Source: Aeromonas popoffii
GTDB lineage: Bacteria > Pseudomonadota > Gammaproteobacteria > Enterobacterales > Aeromonadaceae
Assembly (NCBI RefSeq): GCF_000820025.1
Contig: NZ_CDBI01000006.1
Coordinates: 639 to 64,638 of the forward strand
DNA length: 64,000 bases
Reading direction: 5' to 3'
Below the pieces are notes generated by a model that saw only the letters and a list, made by a program, of their open reading frames with translations, was not told the DNA's origin and did not search any database. The position numbers and the translations under genes were made by a program. Shown one piece after another: positions 40,056-49,623 of this stretch (positions are counted from its first letter, which is position 1; each line of letters begins with the position of its first letter).

Positions 40056-42125
40056 ATGAATTCCTGGTTACGCGGCCTGCTCTACCCCTTCGCCTTCCTG
40101 CTGCTGTTTGTCTGGGTCGCCCTCGGCCTGTTCGATGCAGAGCGGGCCAAGGACCCCATTGCCAGCTGGATCAGCCAGCAGACAGGTGTGCCCGTCACCA
40201 TAGGACGGCTGGTGTTCAACCCGCTCCACCCTTATACCCTGCTGGCCGAGCAGGTGAGCTATGGCGACGCCGTCACCCTCGACAAGCTCTATCTGGAGAT
40301 AGAGAGCATCGACTGGCTGAGCCGGGATGTGCGCATCGCCCATCTCGACCTGATCCGCCCCGTCATCAGGCTGCCTCTGCCCAACCAGCTGCCGAACCTG
40401 CCGCTGCACTCCCTCACCATCCGCGACAGCACTATCGATCGGCTCAGCCTGCAAAGTGACGAACTGACCCTGAGCGGCCTCAACGCCACCCTCAACGACT
40501 GGCAGTTACTCAATCCGGTGCGGCCACCCCAGGCCAACCTGAGCCTCAACATCAATGAGCTGACAACCCCCACCTTTGCCCTCTCCCGCCTCAATCTCAA
40601 GGGCAGGCTGGAAGGCCAGGTGCTGAGCACCGGCAAGCTGACCGCCAACCTGTTCGAGGGCCTGCTGGAAACCGGCATGACCCTGGACTGGCCCGCCCGC
40701 AGCCTGCGGCTGAGCAATCTGAAGGCGCAGGGCATGCGGATCGAGTGGGGAAAAGTGGGACACAAGGAGCTGCCGCTGCGCCACATCAGCCTGGACGTGG
40801 GACAGGTGCGTGATGTGAGCATCAGCGCCATCGAACAGGAGATCTCCCTCAACAACTTCAACGGCCAGCTCGCCGCCTTCAGCTGGCAGGCCGGCAGCAC
40901 GCCGACCGGCTACTTCTCTGGCGCCCTCGGCGATCTCGGCCGCGGCCTGTTCCAGCTGGAAGATCTCAAGGGACGGGTCTCCTTCTCGCCCCAGCAGATC
41001 GACGCCGAGGTGCAGGGCAAGGCCTACGAAGGCGAATTCAATCTGGCGCTGGCACTGGATACCCAACAGCAGAAGCTGACCCTCAAAGACATGGCCCTGA
41101 GCGGCATGGACATCAGCCTGCCACAGGGGTGGTGGCAGGATTGGCAAAGTTGGCAGCCACCGCAGATCGACATCCGCAAGCTGGCATTCGACAAGCTCAA
41201 GGTGCTCTCGTTCGACGATGCCCTGCCGCTATCGCTGACCGGCTGGCAGTTCTATCTGACCGACCTCGGCCTGCGGGGCCAGCAGCCCGTGTCCCTGCTC
41301 GGCCGGGCCAGGATTGAGAGCCAGTGGTTCGAACTGGTGTGGGATGGCCTCAGTGCCCGCAACGGCACGCTGGATGGCGAACTGACCCCCAGCGCCTGGC
41401 GACTCAACAAGCTGACCAGCTCGCTGCCCGACGAAGGATCCCTCAGCCTGAGTGGCCAGTGGGGCAAGGAGCCGGGCCAGACCAGCCGGTTGCAGCTCAA
41501 GGGGGAGAAGCTGGATCTGGTGCAGTGGAGCAAACTGCTGCACTCCCCCATCTCCTTCGCCGGCAAGGCCGATCTGAGCGCCGACCTGCAAGCCCGGCAC
41601 GGCAACACACCAGGTGAGTGGCGCAGCACCCTGCAGGGGAGCTTTGCCCTCGATGCCAGCGACCCCTTCTGGGACAAGGTGCAGATAGATCCCCTGCTGG
41701 AGGAGTGGTTCAAGGGCACCACCCCGCCCACCCTCACCCCGGCTCAGCTGTGGCAGGCCATGCAGGGGGGCGACACGCCCTTCTACCACATCAAACTGCA
41801 GGGCAAGGTGGCGCAGGGCAAGTTGCAAATAGAGCAGGCCGGCGCCTCCACCATCACTCACCTGCTCGCCCTGCAGGGAGGCATAGATCTGGTCAATGAA
41901 CAGTGGCAGCTGGATTTCGGCGCCCTGAATGGCCAGCGCTGCGCCGAGCTGCTGAGCCACTGGCGCGGCCCGCTCGATGCTCCTGAGCTGAGCTGGGAGT
42001 TCCCGGCCAAGCAGGCATCCTGTGGCTGGGAGGTAGGGGTACGCTATCCGGCCCAGGGACGCAACAGCCCGCTCTGGCGACCAGCACAGCCCGCCAACGC
42101 GCCCACGTCGGCCAGCGAGCCGTAA
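40056..42125 (+). CDS. AsmA-family protein
   Basis: AsmA-like proteins are inner-membrane-anchored periplasmic proteins thought to help phospholipid transport or outer-membrane assembly. The 689 residues have an N-terminal membrane anchor (about 8-27) followed by the AsmA start pattern DPIASWISQQTGVPVTIGRL. A long beta-rich domain of repeated short strands follows, and a C-terminal part with AQLWQAMQGGDTPFYHIKLQ. An AGGAGG lies 9 bases before the ATG. It resembles E. coli YicH in kind but is longer; the exact role is unknown. Confidence 0.8.
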   Translation: MNSWLRGLLYPFAFLLLFVWVALGLFDAERAKDPIASWISQQTGVPVTIGRLVFNPLHPYTLLAEQVSYGDAVTLDKLYLEIESIDWLSRDVRIAHLDLIRPVIRLPLPNQLPNLPLHSLTIRDSTIDRLSLQSDELTLSGLNATLNDWQLLNPVRPPQANLSLNINELTTPTFALSRLNLKGRLEGQVLSTGKLTANLFEGLLETGMTLDWPARSLRLSNLKAQGMRIEWGKVGHKELPLRHISLDVGQVRDVSISAIEQEISLNNFNGQLAAFSWQAGSTPTGYFSGALGDLGRGLFQLEDLKGRVSFSPQQIDAEVQGKAYEGEFNLALALDTQQQKLTLKDMALSGMDISLPQGWWQDWQSWQPPQIDIRKLAFDKLKVLSFDDALPLSLTGWQFYLTDLGLRGQQPVSLLGRARIESQWFELVWDGLSARNGTLDGELTPSAWRLNKLTSSLPDEGSLSLSGQWGKEPGQTSRLQLKGEKLDLVQWSKLLHSPISFAGKADLSADLQARHGNTPGEWRSTLQGSFALDASDPFWDKVQIDPLLEEWFKGTTPPTLTPAQLWQAMQGGDTPFYHIKLQGKVAQGKLQIEQAGASTITHLLALQGGIDLVNEQWQLDFGALNGQRCAELLSHWRGPLDAPELSWEFPAKQASCGWEVGVRYPAQGRNSPLWRPAQPANAPTSASEP

Positions 42126-42129
42126 AATG

Positions 42130-42156
42130 AACAAGGCCTCATCATGAGGCCTTGTT
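42130..42156. terminator. terminator between the AsmA-like gene and the yiiD/madA-like gene
   Basis: A 13-bp stem, AACAAGGCCTCAT and its complement around a single base, lies between convergent genes. T tracts are short on either side. Confidence 0.6.
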
Positions 42157-42179
42157 GCAATCTTGCGAGAGAAAAAGCG

Positions 42180-43094
42180 TCAGGTCTGCTGACCGGGTCG
42201 TTTGATGGGCTGCACCACGTAGTGGCCGAGGAACTCGGCTGCCAGCTTGTCACCACTGAACAGCTTGATCTTGAGGCTGAATTTGGCCGACTCTCCCGCC
42301 TTGAGCGGCGCCAGCACAGCGGGCATTCCTTCACGGGCCACCCGTGCTTCCGGCTCCTCGTTGACCGGGCGGTAATACTTGATGTTGCCCTCCGCCAGCA
42401 CAGTATCCCCCACCAGCCCCGCCTCCTTGAGCTGCAACCAGATGAGGCCCCAGCCCGCCAGCACGCACTGGCTGTAGCTGCTGCCGGCAAACATGGTGTC
42501 GTGCACATTGAGGTTGGCCGCCAGATTGGCCTTGAGATGGAACGTCTGGCCATCGTAGTGGGTGATGTGTACCCCCATCTTCTCGCTGATGGGAATGCCC
42601 CGCGCCCAGCGGGTCGTGAGATCCTGACACCACTCGGGGCGGTACTGGATGGTCTGCAAGGGGCTGAGGGACTTGATCATCTGACGGTGCGGAATGCGGC
42701 CGAAAGAGACGGGCCCTTCCCCCACCTCGAGGAAGCCGCACTTGCAATAAAACTCCACCGCCTCCTGGCGGGCGTTCATCACCAGCCGCTTCACCTTCTC
42801 GCTACGGGCCAGCTGTTCGAGATCTGCCACCATGCGAGCCCCCAGCCCCTGACCGCGAAACTCGGGGCGCAGCGCCATAAAGCGGATCTGGGCCTCGTCG
42901 CCACCGACAAACAGCCGGCCGACGGCGATCGGTGTGCCGTCAGGCGCCAGCATCAGGCGGTGGATGGCGACAGTATCGTATTCATCCCGTTCGGAACCAA
43001 CGGGCAGATTGAAGGGTTTACGCAGCAGTTCCCAGCGCAGCTGGTAGTAAGCGTCTAGCTCGGCTGCCGTTTGAGGAGTAACTACCCGGTACAT
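42180..43094 (-). CDS. madA: GNAT / hotdog-fold fusion protein (YiiD, MadA-like)
   Basis: The 304 residues join an acetyltransferase domain (about 1-145, with RPEFRGQGLGARMVADLEQL as the acyl-CoA loop) to a YiiD C-terminal hotdog domain (about 150-300, with NLNVHDTMFAGSSYSQC). E. coli YiiD, now MadA, has the same architecture and its hotdog part was reported as a malonyl-ACP decarboxylase that can prime fatty-acid synthesis. The dtd and yihY neighbourhood is conserved with E. coli. Upstream there are three extra copies of its ribosome site and first codons. Confidence 0.85.
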   Translation of the reverse strand: MYRVVTPQTAAELDAYYQLRWELLRKPFNLPVGSERDEYDTVAIHRLMLAPDGTPIAVGRLFVGGDEAQIRFMALRPEFRGQGLGARMVADLEQLARSEKVKRLVMNARQEAVEFYCKCGFLEVGEGPVSFGRIPHRQMIKSLSPLQTIQYRPEWCQDLTTRWARGIPISEKMGVHITHYDGQTFHLKANLAANLNVHDTMFAGSSYSQCVLAGWGLIWLQLKEAGLVGDTVLAEGNIKYYRPVNEEPEARVAREGMPAVLAPLKAGESAKFSLKIKLFSGDKLAAEFLGHYVVQPIKRPGQQT

Positions 43095-43460
43095 AAAACG
43101 ATCCTTGAGTTAGCGCCGATGGACAGATTGAAGGGCTTGCGCACCAATGCCTCCCAGCGCAGCTGGTAGTATGCGTCCAGCTCGGCTGCCGTTTGAGGAG
43201 TGACTACCCGGTACATAAAGCGATCCTTGAGTTAGCGCCGACGGACAGATTGAAGGGCTTGCGCACCAATGCCTCCCAGCGCAGCTGGTAGTAAGCGTCC
43301 AGCTCGGCTGCCGTTTGAGGAGTGACTACCCGGTACATAAAGCGATCCTTGAGTTAGCGCCGACGGACAGATTGAAGGGCTTGCGCACCAATGCCTCCCA
43401 GCCCAGCTGGTAGTAAGTGTCCCGCTCGGCTGCCGTCTGGGGAGTGACCACCCGGTACAT
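43095..43460 (-). repeat. tandem 5'-end copies of the yiiD/madA-like gene, 122-bp period
   Basis: Three extra units lie upstream of the gene, with ATG codons ending at 43216, 43338 and 43460 against 43094 for the gene. Each holds the ribosome site CTCAAGGATCG-CTTT and about 35 codons of the start (MYRVVTPQTAAELDAYYQLR, then WEALVRKPFNLS). In each unit the frame stays open for 44 codons and stops at TAG, 13 bases inside the next unit (43082-43216, 43204-43338, 43326-43460). The units share EALVRKPF where the gene has ELLRKPF, so they are closer to each other than to the gene. The outermost unit has a different upstream flank and several substitutions. Confidence 0.92.
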
Positions 43461-43511
43461 AGTTCTATCCTTGAGTTACACTGGTCGAAAACCATCTTGC
43501 CGTGCAAATTC

Positions 43512-44180
43512 ATGGACTTCAATCTGCAAGCGTACCAAGCCGACCACTTATTGCACCTGAGCGCCAAGCCGGAACGGCGCCTCTCCATTCTGGAAAATGC
43601 CCATCACCGCTGGCTGGAGATCGACGGCGTGGTGCAATCGGCCATGTCACTCGCCGCACCTGCCGCCCTCTGCCTGCCCCATCAGCAGTGCATCGCAGAC
43701 CTGCTGCCCGCCACCGCAAGCCGGGTGCTGGAGCTGGGATTGGGTGGTGGCGATCTGACCCGCCATCTGGGTGCTCGCTGGCCGGAGGCACGGCACGACT
43801 GCGTGGATCTGGATGAAGAGGTGCTGACCCTGTTTCAGGCATTCTTCCGCCACCCGACGGAACCCGCTGACCGAGCGTTGCACCTGCACCACGCCGATGC
43901 CCTCGCCTTTCTGCTGGCCCACGACGACACCTATGACTTCGCGCTGCTCGACCTGTTCAGCCAGGATGGCAACCCCCTGCTGCTGTTCCAGCCTCACCTC
44001 TATCAGACCCTGGCCGCCCGTCTGCGCGGTCCCCTCATCATCAACCTGCTGCCACGCACCCACAAGGAACTGGAGCAGGCACTCATGTTGGTCGAGGAGT
44101 GGATTGGCCCCACCCAGGCACACCCCGTGCCCGGCTACATCAACGTGATCCTGCACACAGTTCCGCGCCACGTCGCCTAG
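43512..44180 (+). CDS. spermidine-synthase-fold, SAM-dependent methyltransferase-like protein
   Basis: The 222 residues contain the SAM-type glycine loop LELGLGGGDLTRHLGA at about 67-82, CVDLDEEVLTLFQAFF and DFALLDLFSQDG, the order seen in spermidine synthase-like proteins. It lacks the N-terminal beta domain of true spermidine synthases and is short. The substrate is unknown. ATG 43512 is used; a TTG five codons upstream is also in frame. It diverges from the yiiD/madA repeat array and is convergent with dtd. Confidence 0.75.
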   Translation: MDFNLQAYQADHLLHLSAKPERRLSILENAHHRWLEIDGVVQSAMSLAAPAALCLPHQQCIADLLPATASRVLELGLGGGDLTRHLGARWPEARHDCVDLDEEVLTLFQAFFRHPTEPADRALHLHHADALAFLLAHDDTYDFALLDLFSQDGNPLLLFQPHLYQTLAARLRGPLIINLLPRTHKELEQALMLVEEWIGPTQAHPVPGYINVILHTVPRHVA

Positions 44181-44217
44181 ACACGAGGCTCCCGGTGATG
44201 GCGGCTGACGCCCCCTC

Positions 44218-44655
44218 TCAGACCTGTAACCAGAAGGTCACAGGGCCATCGTTGAGCAGTGCCACCTTCATGTCGGCGGCAAAACGACCGGTCTCGGTCG
44301 GCATGCCGCTGGCTTTTGCCTGCGCCACGAAGTAGTCATATAGCCGCTCGGCCTCGGCTGGATGGGCGCCGCCGGAGAAGCCGGGTCTCATGCCTTTTTT
44401 GGTATCCGCCGCCAGGGTGAACTGGGAGACGACCAGCAGGCTGCCGCCAGCCTGGCTCACATTGAGGTTCATCTTGCCATTCTCGTCACTGAAAACCCGG
44501 TAGCCGCTCACCTTGTGCAGCAGCTTGTCGGCACTGGCCTCATCATCCCCCTGCTCCACCCCGAGCAGCACCAGCAGACCATTGGCTATGGCGCCGGTGA
44601 TGACCCCCTCCACTGTCACGCTGGCCTCGGAAACCCGCTGGATCAATGCAATCAC
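44218..44655 (-). CDS. dtd: D-aminoacyl-tRNA deacylase
   Basis: Dtd removes D-amino acids mistakenly attached to tRNA. The 145 residues start [17 protein letters not shown] and have the catalytic SQFTL motif in [20 protein letters not shown] and the C-terminal [11 protein letters not shown]. In E. coli it lies between yihY and yiiD; the same order holds here with one extra gene inserted. Confidence 0.97.
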   Translation of the reverse strand: MIALIQRVSEASVTVEGVITGAIANGLLVLLGVEQGDDEASADKLLHKVSGYRVFSDENGKMNLNVSQAGGSLLVVSQFTLAADTKKGMRPGFSGGAHPAEAERLYDYFVAQAKASGMPTETGRFAADMKVALLNDGPVTFWLQV

Positions 44656-44677
44656 ATCCCTCTCCTCTCAAAACAGA

Positions 44678-44712
44678 ACGACCGCCCCCGTCTTGCTAAC
44701 GGGGGCGGTCGT
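44678..44712 (-). terminator. strong hairpin between yihY and dtd
   Basis: A perfect 14-bp inverted repeat (ACGACCGCCCCCGT and its complement) with a 7-base loop is followed on the minus strand by TCTGTTTTG. It probably ends the yihY transcript. Confidence 0.75.
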
Positions 44713-44745
44713 CGATGCTATCAATAAAGCAGCGGGCAAGGCGAT

Positions 44746-44886
44746 GGCTCAAGCCAGCTCTTCTGAAGCCGGCCGCTCATATTCACCGAGGCAGGCGGTA
44801 GTTTCCGCGCCAAGCAAGACCACCAGCCAGCTGAGGCAATACACATAGGCCCAGACAAACAGCATGGTCGCCGATGCCAACAACAA
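44746..44886 (-). repeat. partial second copy of the yihY 3' end
   Basis: This 141-base segment directly downstream of yihY repeats its last roughly 105 bases ([20 protein letters not shown], then PASEELA and stop), with a few substitutions, a 7-base deletion and a 9-base insertion in the more distal part. It is in frame with yihY after the stop. A 38-codon ORF starting at an ATG (44749-44865) covers the copy. No other part of yihY is repeated. Confidence 0.9.
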
Positions 44887-44889
44887 GGC

Positions 44890-45786
44890 TCAAGCTAACT
44901 CTTCTGAAGCCGGCCGCTCATATTCACCGAGACAGGCGGTAGTTTCCGCACCAAGCAAGACCACCAGCCAGCTGAGATAGACCCAGACAAACAGGATCGG
45001 AATGGTCGCGAGAGCGCCATAGATAGCCTGATAGGAGGGGAAGTTCGTGATGTAGATGGCAAATCCGCGCTTGGCCAACTCGAACAGGATCGCGGCCACC
45101 AAGGCACCGATGAAGGCGTGTATCAGCCGCACCTTGCAGTTGGGCACCACCGTATACACCAGCAGGAAGGTGAGCACAGAGAAGAGGAACGGTAACCACC
45201 CCAGCAGCAGGTAGCCGATACCAAACAGGCTCTCCGCCCCAAACAGCCGCAGCGAGAAGATGTAAGAGGAGATGGCGATGCTGGCACCTATGAGCACTGG
45301 GCCCAGCGTCAGTATCATCCAGTACATGGCAAACGCCTGTGCCAGCGGTCGGCCCTGGGTCGAACGCCAGATGTAGTTGAGATTCTTGTCGATGGCCAAG
45401 ATCAGCATCAGCGCCACCACGATCAGGGCACCTATGCCGACGGCAGTGGTATTGGTGGCATTCGCCACGAAGCCATCTATGTACTCCTTGAGCATTTCAC
45501 CCGCAGTGGGCACGAAGTTGTGATAGACGAACTGCTCTATCGCCTGCTTCAGGGTCTGGAACACGGGAAAAGCGGACATCATGCCGAACACCACGGCAAT
45601 CATGGGCACCAGGGAGAGCAGAGTGACATAGGCCAGATAGCCAGCAGTCACGGTCAGCCTGTCCTGCTGGAAACGGCCCCAGACAAACTGGGCGAAGTGA
45701 CCACCATCGTGGCGTAAAAAGGAGAGGGCATGACCGAGACGGCCACTGAATTTCTGCTGCATCGTGATTCCCAATGTCTTCATCAT
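44890..45786 (-). CDS. yihY: YihY/BrkB-family inner-membrane protein
   Basis: The 298-residue protein has about six membrane segments and the family pieces [20 protein letters not shown] near the N terminus and [16 protein letters not shown] near the C terminus. It was once called ribonuclease BN by mistake; its role is not settled. Two adjacent ATG codons are possible starts. Its 3' end is partly duplicated downstream. Confidence 0.92.
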   Translation of the reverse strand: MMKTLGITMQQKFSGRLGHALSFLRHDGGHFAQFVWGRFQQDRLTVTAGYLAYVTLLSLVPMIAVVFGMMSAFPVFQTLKQAIEQFVYHNFVPTAGEMLKEYIDGFVANATNTTAVGIGALIVVALMLILAIDKNLNYIWRSTQGRPLAQAFAMYWMILTLGPVLIGASIAISSYIFSLRLFGAESLFGIGYLLLGWLPFLFSVLTFLLVYTVVPNCKVRLIHAFIGALVAAILFELAKRGFAIYITNFPSYQAIYGALATIPILFVWVYLSWLVVLLGAETTACLGEYERPASEELA

Positions 45787-45887
45787 GCTGGCATTGTGTC
45801 AGATTGCATGGTCATTTGGCCACCCATGGGCCGGATAGATGCGATCTGTTCGGACATACTGACCAGCGATGCTCCGCCGGGCGACCA

Positions 45888-45912
45888 TAAAAAAAGAGGC
45901 CATAAGGCCTCT
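45888..45912 (-). terminator. terminator after typA
   Basis: The stem AGAGGCC/GGCCTCT with loop ATAA is followed on the minus strand by seven T. Confidence 0.85.
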
Positions 45913-45935
45913 CTCTGTCTGTCGATGAACAGATA

Positions 45936-47747
45936 TCAAGCACGACCGGCGCGCTTGCGATCCATCTCGGTCAGCAGTTTCTTACGCACGCGAATGGCCT
46001 TGGGCGTGATCTCTACCAGCTCATCGTTGTCGATGAACTCGAGAGCCTGTTCCAGGGTCATGCGGATCGGCGGAGTCAGCACCTGGGCCTCATCGGTACC
46101 GGAGGCACGCATGTTGGTCAGCTGCTTGCCCTTCAGGCAGTTCACTGTCAGGTCGTTGGAACGGGAGTGAATACCGATCACCTGGCCTTCGTACACTTCG
46201 GTCGCGTGACCGATGAACAGACGACCACGGTCTTGCAGACCGAACAGGGCGAAGGTCAGCGCCTTGCCGGTAGCATTGGAGATCAGCACGCCGTTCTGAC
46301 GCTCACCGATGCTGCCACCCTTGTGCGGACCGTAATGGTCGAAGGTGTGGTACAGCAGACCGGTACCGGACGTCATGGTCAGGAACTCGGTCTGGAAGCC
46401 GATCAGGCCACGACTCGGGATCATGAAGTCAAGACGGACACGGCCCTTGCCATCCGGGGTCATGTTGGTCATCTCGCCCTTACGCAGGCCGAGTTGCTCC
46501 ATCACGGAACCCTGGTGAATCTCTTCCACGTCGACAGTCACGGTTTCGAACGGTTCGTGCAGAACGCCATCCACGGTGCGCAGGATAACTTCCGGACGGG
46601 ATACTGCCAGCTCGTAACCTTCGCGACGCATGTTTTCGATCAGGATGGAGAGGTGCAGTTCACCACGACCGGATACGCGGAACTTGTCCGGATCTTCGGT
46701 CTCTTCCACACGCAGGGCCACGTTGTGGACCAGCTCCTGGTTCAGACGCTCCATGATGTTGCGGGAGGTCACGAACTTGCCTTCTTTACCAGCGAACGGT
46801 GAGGTATTGACCTGGAAGGTCATGTTCACGGTCGGCTCGTCAACGGAGAGCGGCGGCAGGGCTTCAACAGCACCGTTATCACAGATGGTGTCGGAGATTT
46901 TCAGCTCGCCCAGACCTGTGATGGCGATGATGTCGCCCGCTTGCGCGTCAACAACTTCGGTACGGGACAGACCCAGGTAGCCAAGCACCTGACCGACCTT
47001 GCCAGTACGGGTTTTGCCATCGGCACCGACGACGGTAACTTGCTGGTTGGTCTTGACGCGACCACGGCTGATACGACCGATACCGATAACGCCGACGTAG
47101 GAGTTGTAGTCCAGCTGGGAGATTTGCATCTGGAAAGCACCGACAGGATCACCCTTCGGCTGCTCGACGTTGTCGACGATGGCCTGGAACAGGGGTTCCA
47201 TGTTGTCGGACTCAACGCCTTGGTCCATGGTGGCCCAACCGTTCAGTGCTGAAGCGTAAACAACTTTGAAGTCCAGTTGCTCATCGGTCGCACCCAGGTT
47301 GTCAAACAGGTCGAATACCTGATCCATTACCCAGTCAGGACGAGCACCCGGACGGTCAATCTTGTTGATGACCACGATCGGCTTCAGACCCTGGGCGAAG
47401 GCTTTCTGGGTCACGAAACGAGTCTGCGGCATCGGGCCGTCAACGGCATCAACCAGCAGCAGCACCGAGTCGACCATGGACATGACACGCTCTACTTCAC
47501 CACCGAAGTCAGCGTGACCCGGGGTATCAACGATGTTGATACGGTAGTCTTTCCAGCGGATCGCGGTGTTCTTGGCGAGAATGGTAATACCACGTTCCTT
47601 TTCCAGGTCGTTGGAATCCATCAGACGCTCTTGACCATCAGTGGTACGGTCCAGGGTTCCAGACTGCTGCAGCAGCTTATCAACCAGGGTAGTTTTGCCG
47701 TGGTCTACGTGCGCAATAATCGCAATATTGCGTAAATTCTCTAACAT
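45936..47747 (-). CDS. typA: ribosome-associated GTPase TypA/BipA
   Basis: BipA is a translational GTPase needed for 50S assembly and growth under cold and stress. From ATG 47745-47747 the product has 603 residues with G1 [16 protein letters not shown]3 [17 protein letters not shown]4 [15 protein letters not shown]-Tu-like domain II and the C-terminal domain ending [25 protein letters not shown] ribosome site lies before it; an in-frame GTG five codons upstream is less likely. Confidence 0.97.
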   Translation of the reverse strand: MLENLRNIAIIAHVDHGKTTLVDKLLQQSGTLDRTTDGQERLMDSNDLEKERGITILAKNTAIRWKDYRINIVDTPGHADFGGEVERVMSMVDSVLLLVDAVDGPMPQTRFVTQKAFAQGLKPIVVINKIDRPGARPDWVMDQVFDLFDNLGATDEQLDFKVVYASALNGWATMDQGVESDNMEPLFQAIVDNVEQPKGDPVGAFQMQISQLDYNSYVGVIGIGRISRGRVKTNQQVTVVGADGKTRTGKVGQVLGYLGLSRTEVVDAQAGDIIAITGLGELKISDTICDNGAVEALPPLSVDEPTVNMTFQVNTSPFAGKEGKFVTSRNIMERLNQELVHNVALRVEETEDPDKFRVSGRGELHLSILIENMRREGYELAVSRPEVILRTVDGVLHEPFETVTVDVEEIHQGSVMEQLGLRKGEMTNMTPDGKGRVRLDFMIPSRGLIGFQTEFLTMTSGTGLLYHTFDHYGPHKGGSIGERQNGVLISNATGKALTFALFGLQDRGRLFIGHATEVYEGQVIGIHSRSNDLTVNCLKGKQLTNMRASGTDEAQVLTPPIRMTLEQALEFIDNDELVEITPKAIRVRKKLLTEMDRKRAGRA

Positions 47748-47901
47748 TCTCGCCTCAATCACCGGGTAAAATTGGGCGCTAATTGTACTCTCGCCTTTGT
47801 GATCTGCCTAGCAGAATTACAGTGCAATCTCGTATAACAGGGGTTCGGGATCATAGACCTTCCGCTCAAAGCCTGCTTAGATGGGGGCTGACCGTATACT
47901 G

Positions 47902-47918
47902 CGCACCATTTTAGTGCA
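47902..47918. promoter_or_regulatory. NtrC binding site upstream of glnA
   Basis: On the minus strand this reads TGCACTAAAATGGTGCG, nearly the strong E. coli glnA NtrC enhancer. A weaker half-site TGCACTA lies at 47936-47942. Confidence 0.85.
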
Positions 47919-48024
47919 CCAAAACGATCCACTGTTGCACTATTTTGAGGCGTAACGCGCTGAGATGGCGGGTCTTGGGGCAGGGTTATAGTCGCAAATG
48001 CCCTGAAATCAAGCTGTCACAAAC

Positions 48025-48042
48025 TTGGCACGATACTGGCTT
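48025..48042 (+). promoter_or_regulatory. sigma-54 promoter of glnA
   Basis: TTGGCACGATACTGGCTT has the GG and GC doublets ten bases apart, as in -24/-12 promoters. It lies 57 bases before the glnA ATG and 107 bases after the NtrC site. Confidence 0.88.
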
Positions 48043-48098
48043 ATGTGAATGCGATGACGCATTCACCCTAAGAGTTTTAACACCGGAGGTTACTTAGC

Positions 48099-49508
48099 AT
48101 GTCAGCCCAGAACGTTTTGGCCCTGATCCAGGAACACGAAGTCAAGTTTGTTGACCTGCGCTTTACCGACACCAAAGGTAAAGAGCAGCACGTATCCATC
48201 CCTTCCCACCAGGTCAACGAAGACTTCTTCGAAGACGGCAAGATGTTCGATGGCTCCTCCATCGGCGGCTGGAAGGGCATCAACGAGTCTGACATGGTGC
48301 TGATGCCGGATGCGGCCTCCGCCAAGCTGGATCCGTTCACCGAAGAGACCACCCTGAACATCGTCTGCGATGTGCTGGAACCGGCCACCATGCAAGGTTA
48401 TGACCGCGATCCGCGCTCCATCTCCAAGCGTGCCGAAGATTTCCTGAAAGCCAGCGGCATCGCTGACACCGTGCTGTTCGGGCCGGAGCCGGAATTCTTC
48501 ATGTTCGACAACATCACTTTCTCGAACACCATGGGCCACAGCTTCGTGAAAATCGAATCTGAAGAAGCCGCCTGGAACTCGGGTACCGAGTACGATCACG
48601 GCAACAAGGGCCACCGTCCGTTCGTGAAAGGCGGTTACTTCCCGGTTGCACCGGTTGACTCCTCCCAGGACATCCGCGCCGCCATGTGTCTGGTGCTGGA
48701 AGAGATGGGCCAGGTCGTTGAAGCTCACCACCACGAAGTGGCGACCGCCGGTCAGAACGAGATCGCGACCCGTTTCAACACCCTCACGCTGAAAGCAGAT
48801 GAAGTACAGGTTCTGAAGTACGTGATCCACAACGTGGCCCACGCCTACAACAAGACCGTCACCTTCATGCCGAAGCCCATGTTCGGTGACAACGGCTCCG
48901 GCATGCACTGCCACCAGTCCCTGGCCAAGAACGGCGTCAACCTGTTCGCCGGCGACCTGTACGGCGGTCTGTCCGAGATGGCACTGCACTACATCGGCGG
49001 TATCATCAAGCACGCCAAGGCCATCAACGCCTTCGCCAACCCGACCACCAACTCCTACAAGCGTCTGGTTCCGGGTTATGAAGCCCCTGTCATGCTGGCT
49101 TACTCAGCCCGCAACCGCTCTGCCTCCATCCGTATTCCGGTAGTGCCGAGCCCGAAAGCTCGTCGTATCGAAGTGCGTTTCCCGGATCCGGCAGCCAACC
49201 CGTACCTGGCGTTCGCAGCACAGCTGATGGCAGGTCTGGACGGCATCATCAACAAGATCCATCCGGGCGATGCCATGGACAAGAACTTGTATGACCTGCC
49301 GCCGGAAGAGGCCGCTGAAGTGCCGACCGTGGCCGGCTCTCTGGACGAAGCGCTGGCCGCACTGGACAGCGATCGCGAGTTCCTGACCCGCGGCGGCGTG
49401 TTCAGCGATGACTTCATCAACTCTTACCTGGAACTGAAACAACAGGATGTTGACCGCGTGCGCATGACACCGCACCCGCTGGAGTTCGAACTGTACTACT
49501 CCGTCTAA
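48099..49508 (+). CDS. glnA: glutamine synthetase, type I
   Basis: GlnA makes glutamine from glutamate and ammonia. The 469 residues have the E. coli-like start [37 protein letters not shown], the ATP site [17 protein letters not shown] and the adenylylation loop with the tyrosine in [13 protein letters not shown], so GlnE-type control is likely. ACCGGAGG lies before the ATG. It is the first gene of a gln regulon locus with glnL-glnG downstream. Confidence 0.98.
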   Translation: MSAQNVLALIQEHEVKFVDLRFTDTKGKEQHVSIPSHQVNEDFFEDGKMFDGSSIGGWKGINESDMVLMPDAASAKLDPFTEETTLNIVCDVLEPATMQGYDRDPRSISKRAEDFLKASGIADTVLFGPEPEFFMFDNITFSNTMGHSFVKIESEEAAWNSGTEYDHGNKGHRPFVKGGYFPVAPVDSSQDIRAAMCLVLEEMGQVVEAHHHEVATAGQNEIATRFNTLTLKADEVQVLKYVIHNVAHAYNKTVTFMPKPMFGDNGSGMHCHQSLAKNGVNLFAGDLYGGLSEMALHYIGGIIKHAKAINAFANPTTNSYKRLVPGYEAPVMLAYSARNRSASIRIPVVPSPKARRIEVRFPDPAANPYLAFAAQLMAGLDGIINKIHPGDAMDKNLYDLPPEEAAEVPTVAGSLDEALAALDSDREFLTRGGVFSDDFINSYLELKQQDVDRVRMTPHPLEFELYYSV

Positions 49509-49556
49509 ATCGGAACAGATTGCCCGTTTAAATCCGGTCAGCTTGCTTAATCGTGA

Positions 49557-49585
49557 CAAAACCCGCCATCTGGCGGGTTTTTTCT
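49557..49585 (+). terminator. terminator after glnA
   Basis: The stem AACCCGCCA/TGGCGGGTT with a short loop is followed by a T run. Confidence 0.85.
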
Positions 49586-49623
49586 CTGATAGGATTAAGC
49601 AAATTACCGTCAAGGAGAGATGG

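Noticed and set aside
43095..43460. Separate small genes rather than a repeat
   Set aside because: The three ORFs are near-identical truncated copies of the neighbouring gene start, so independent genes are not supported without expression data.
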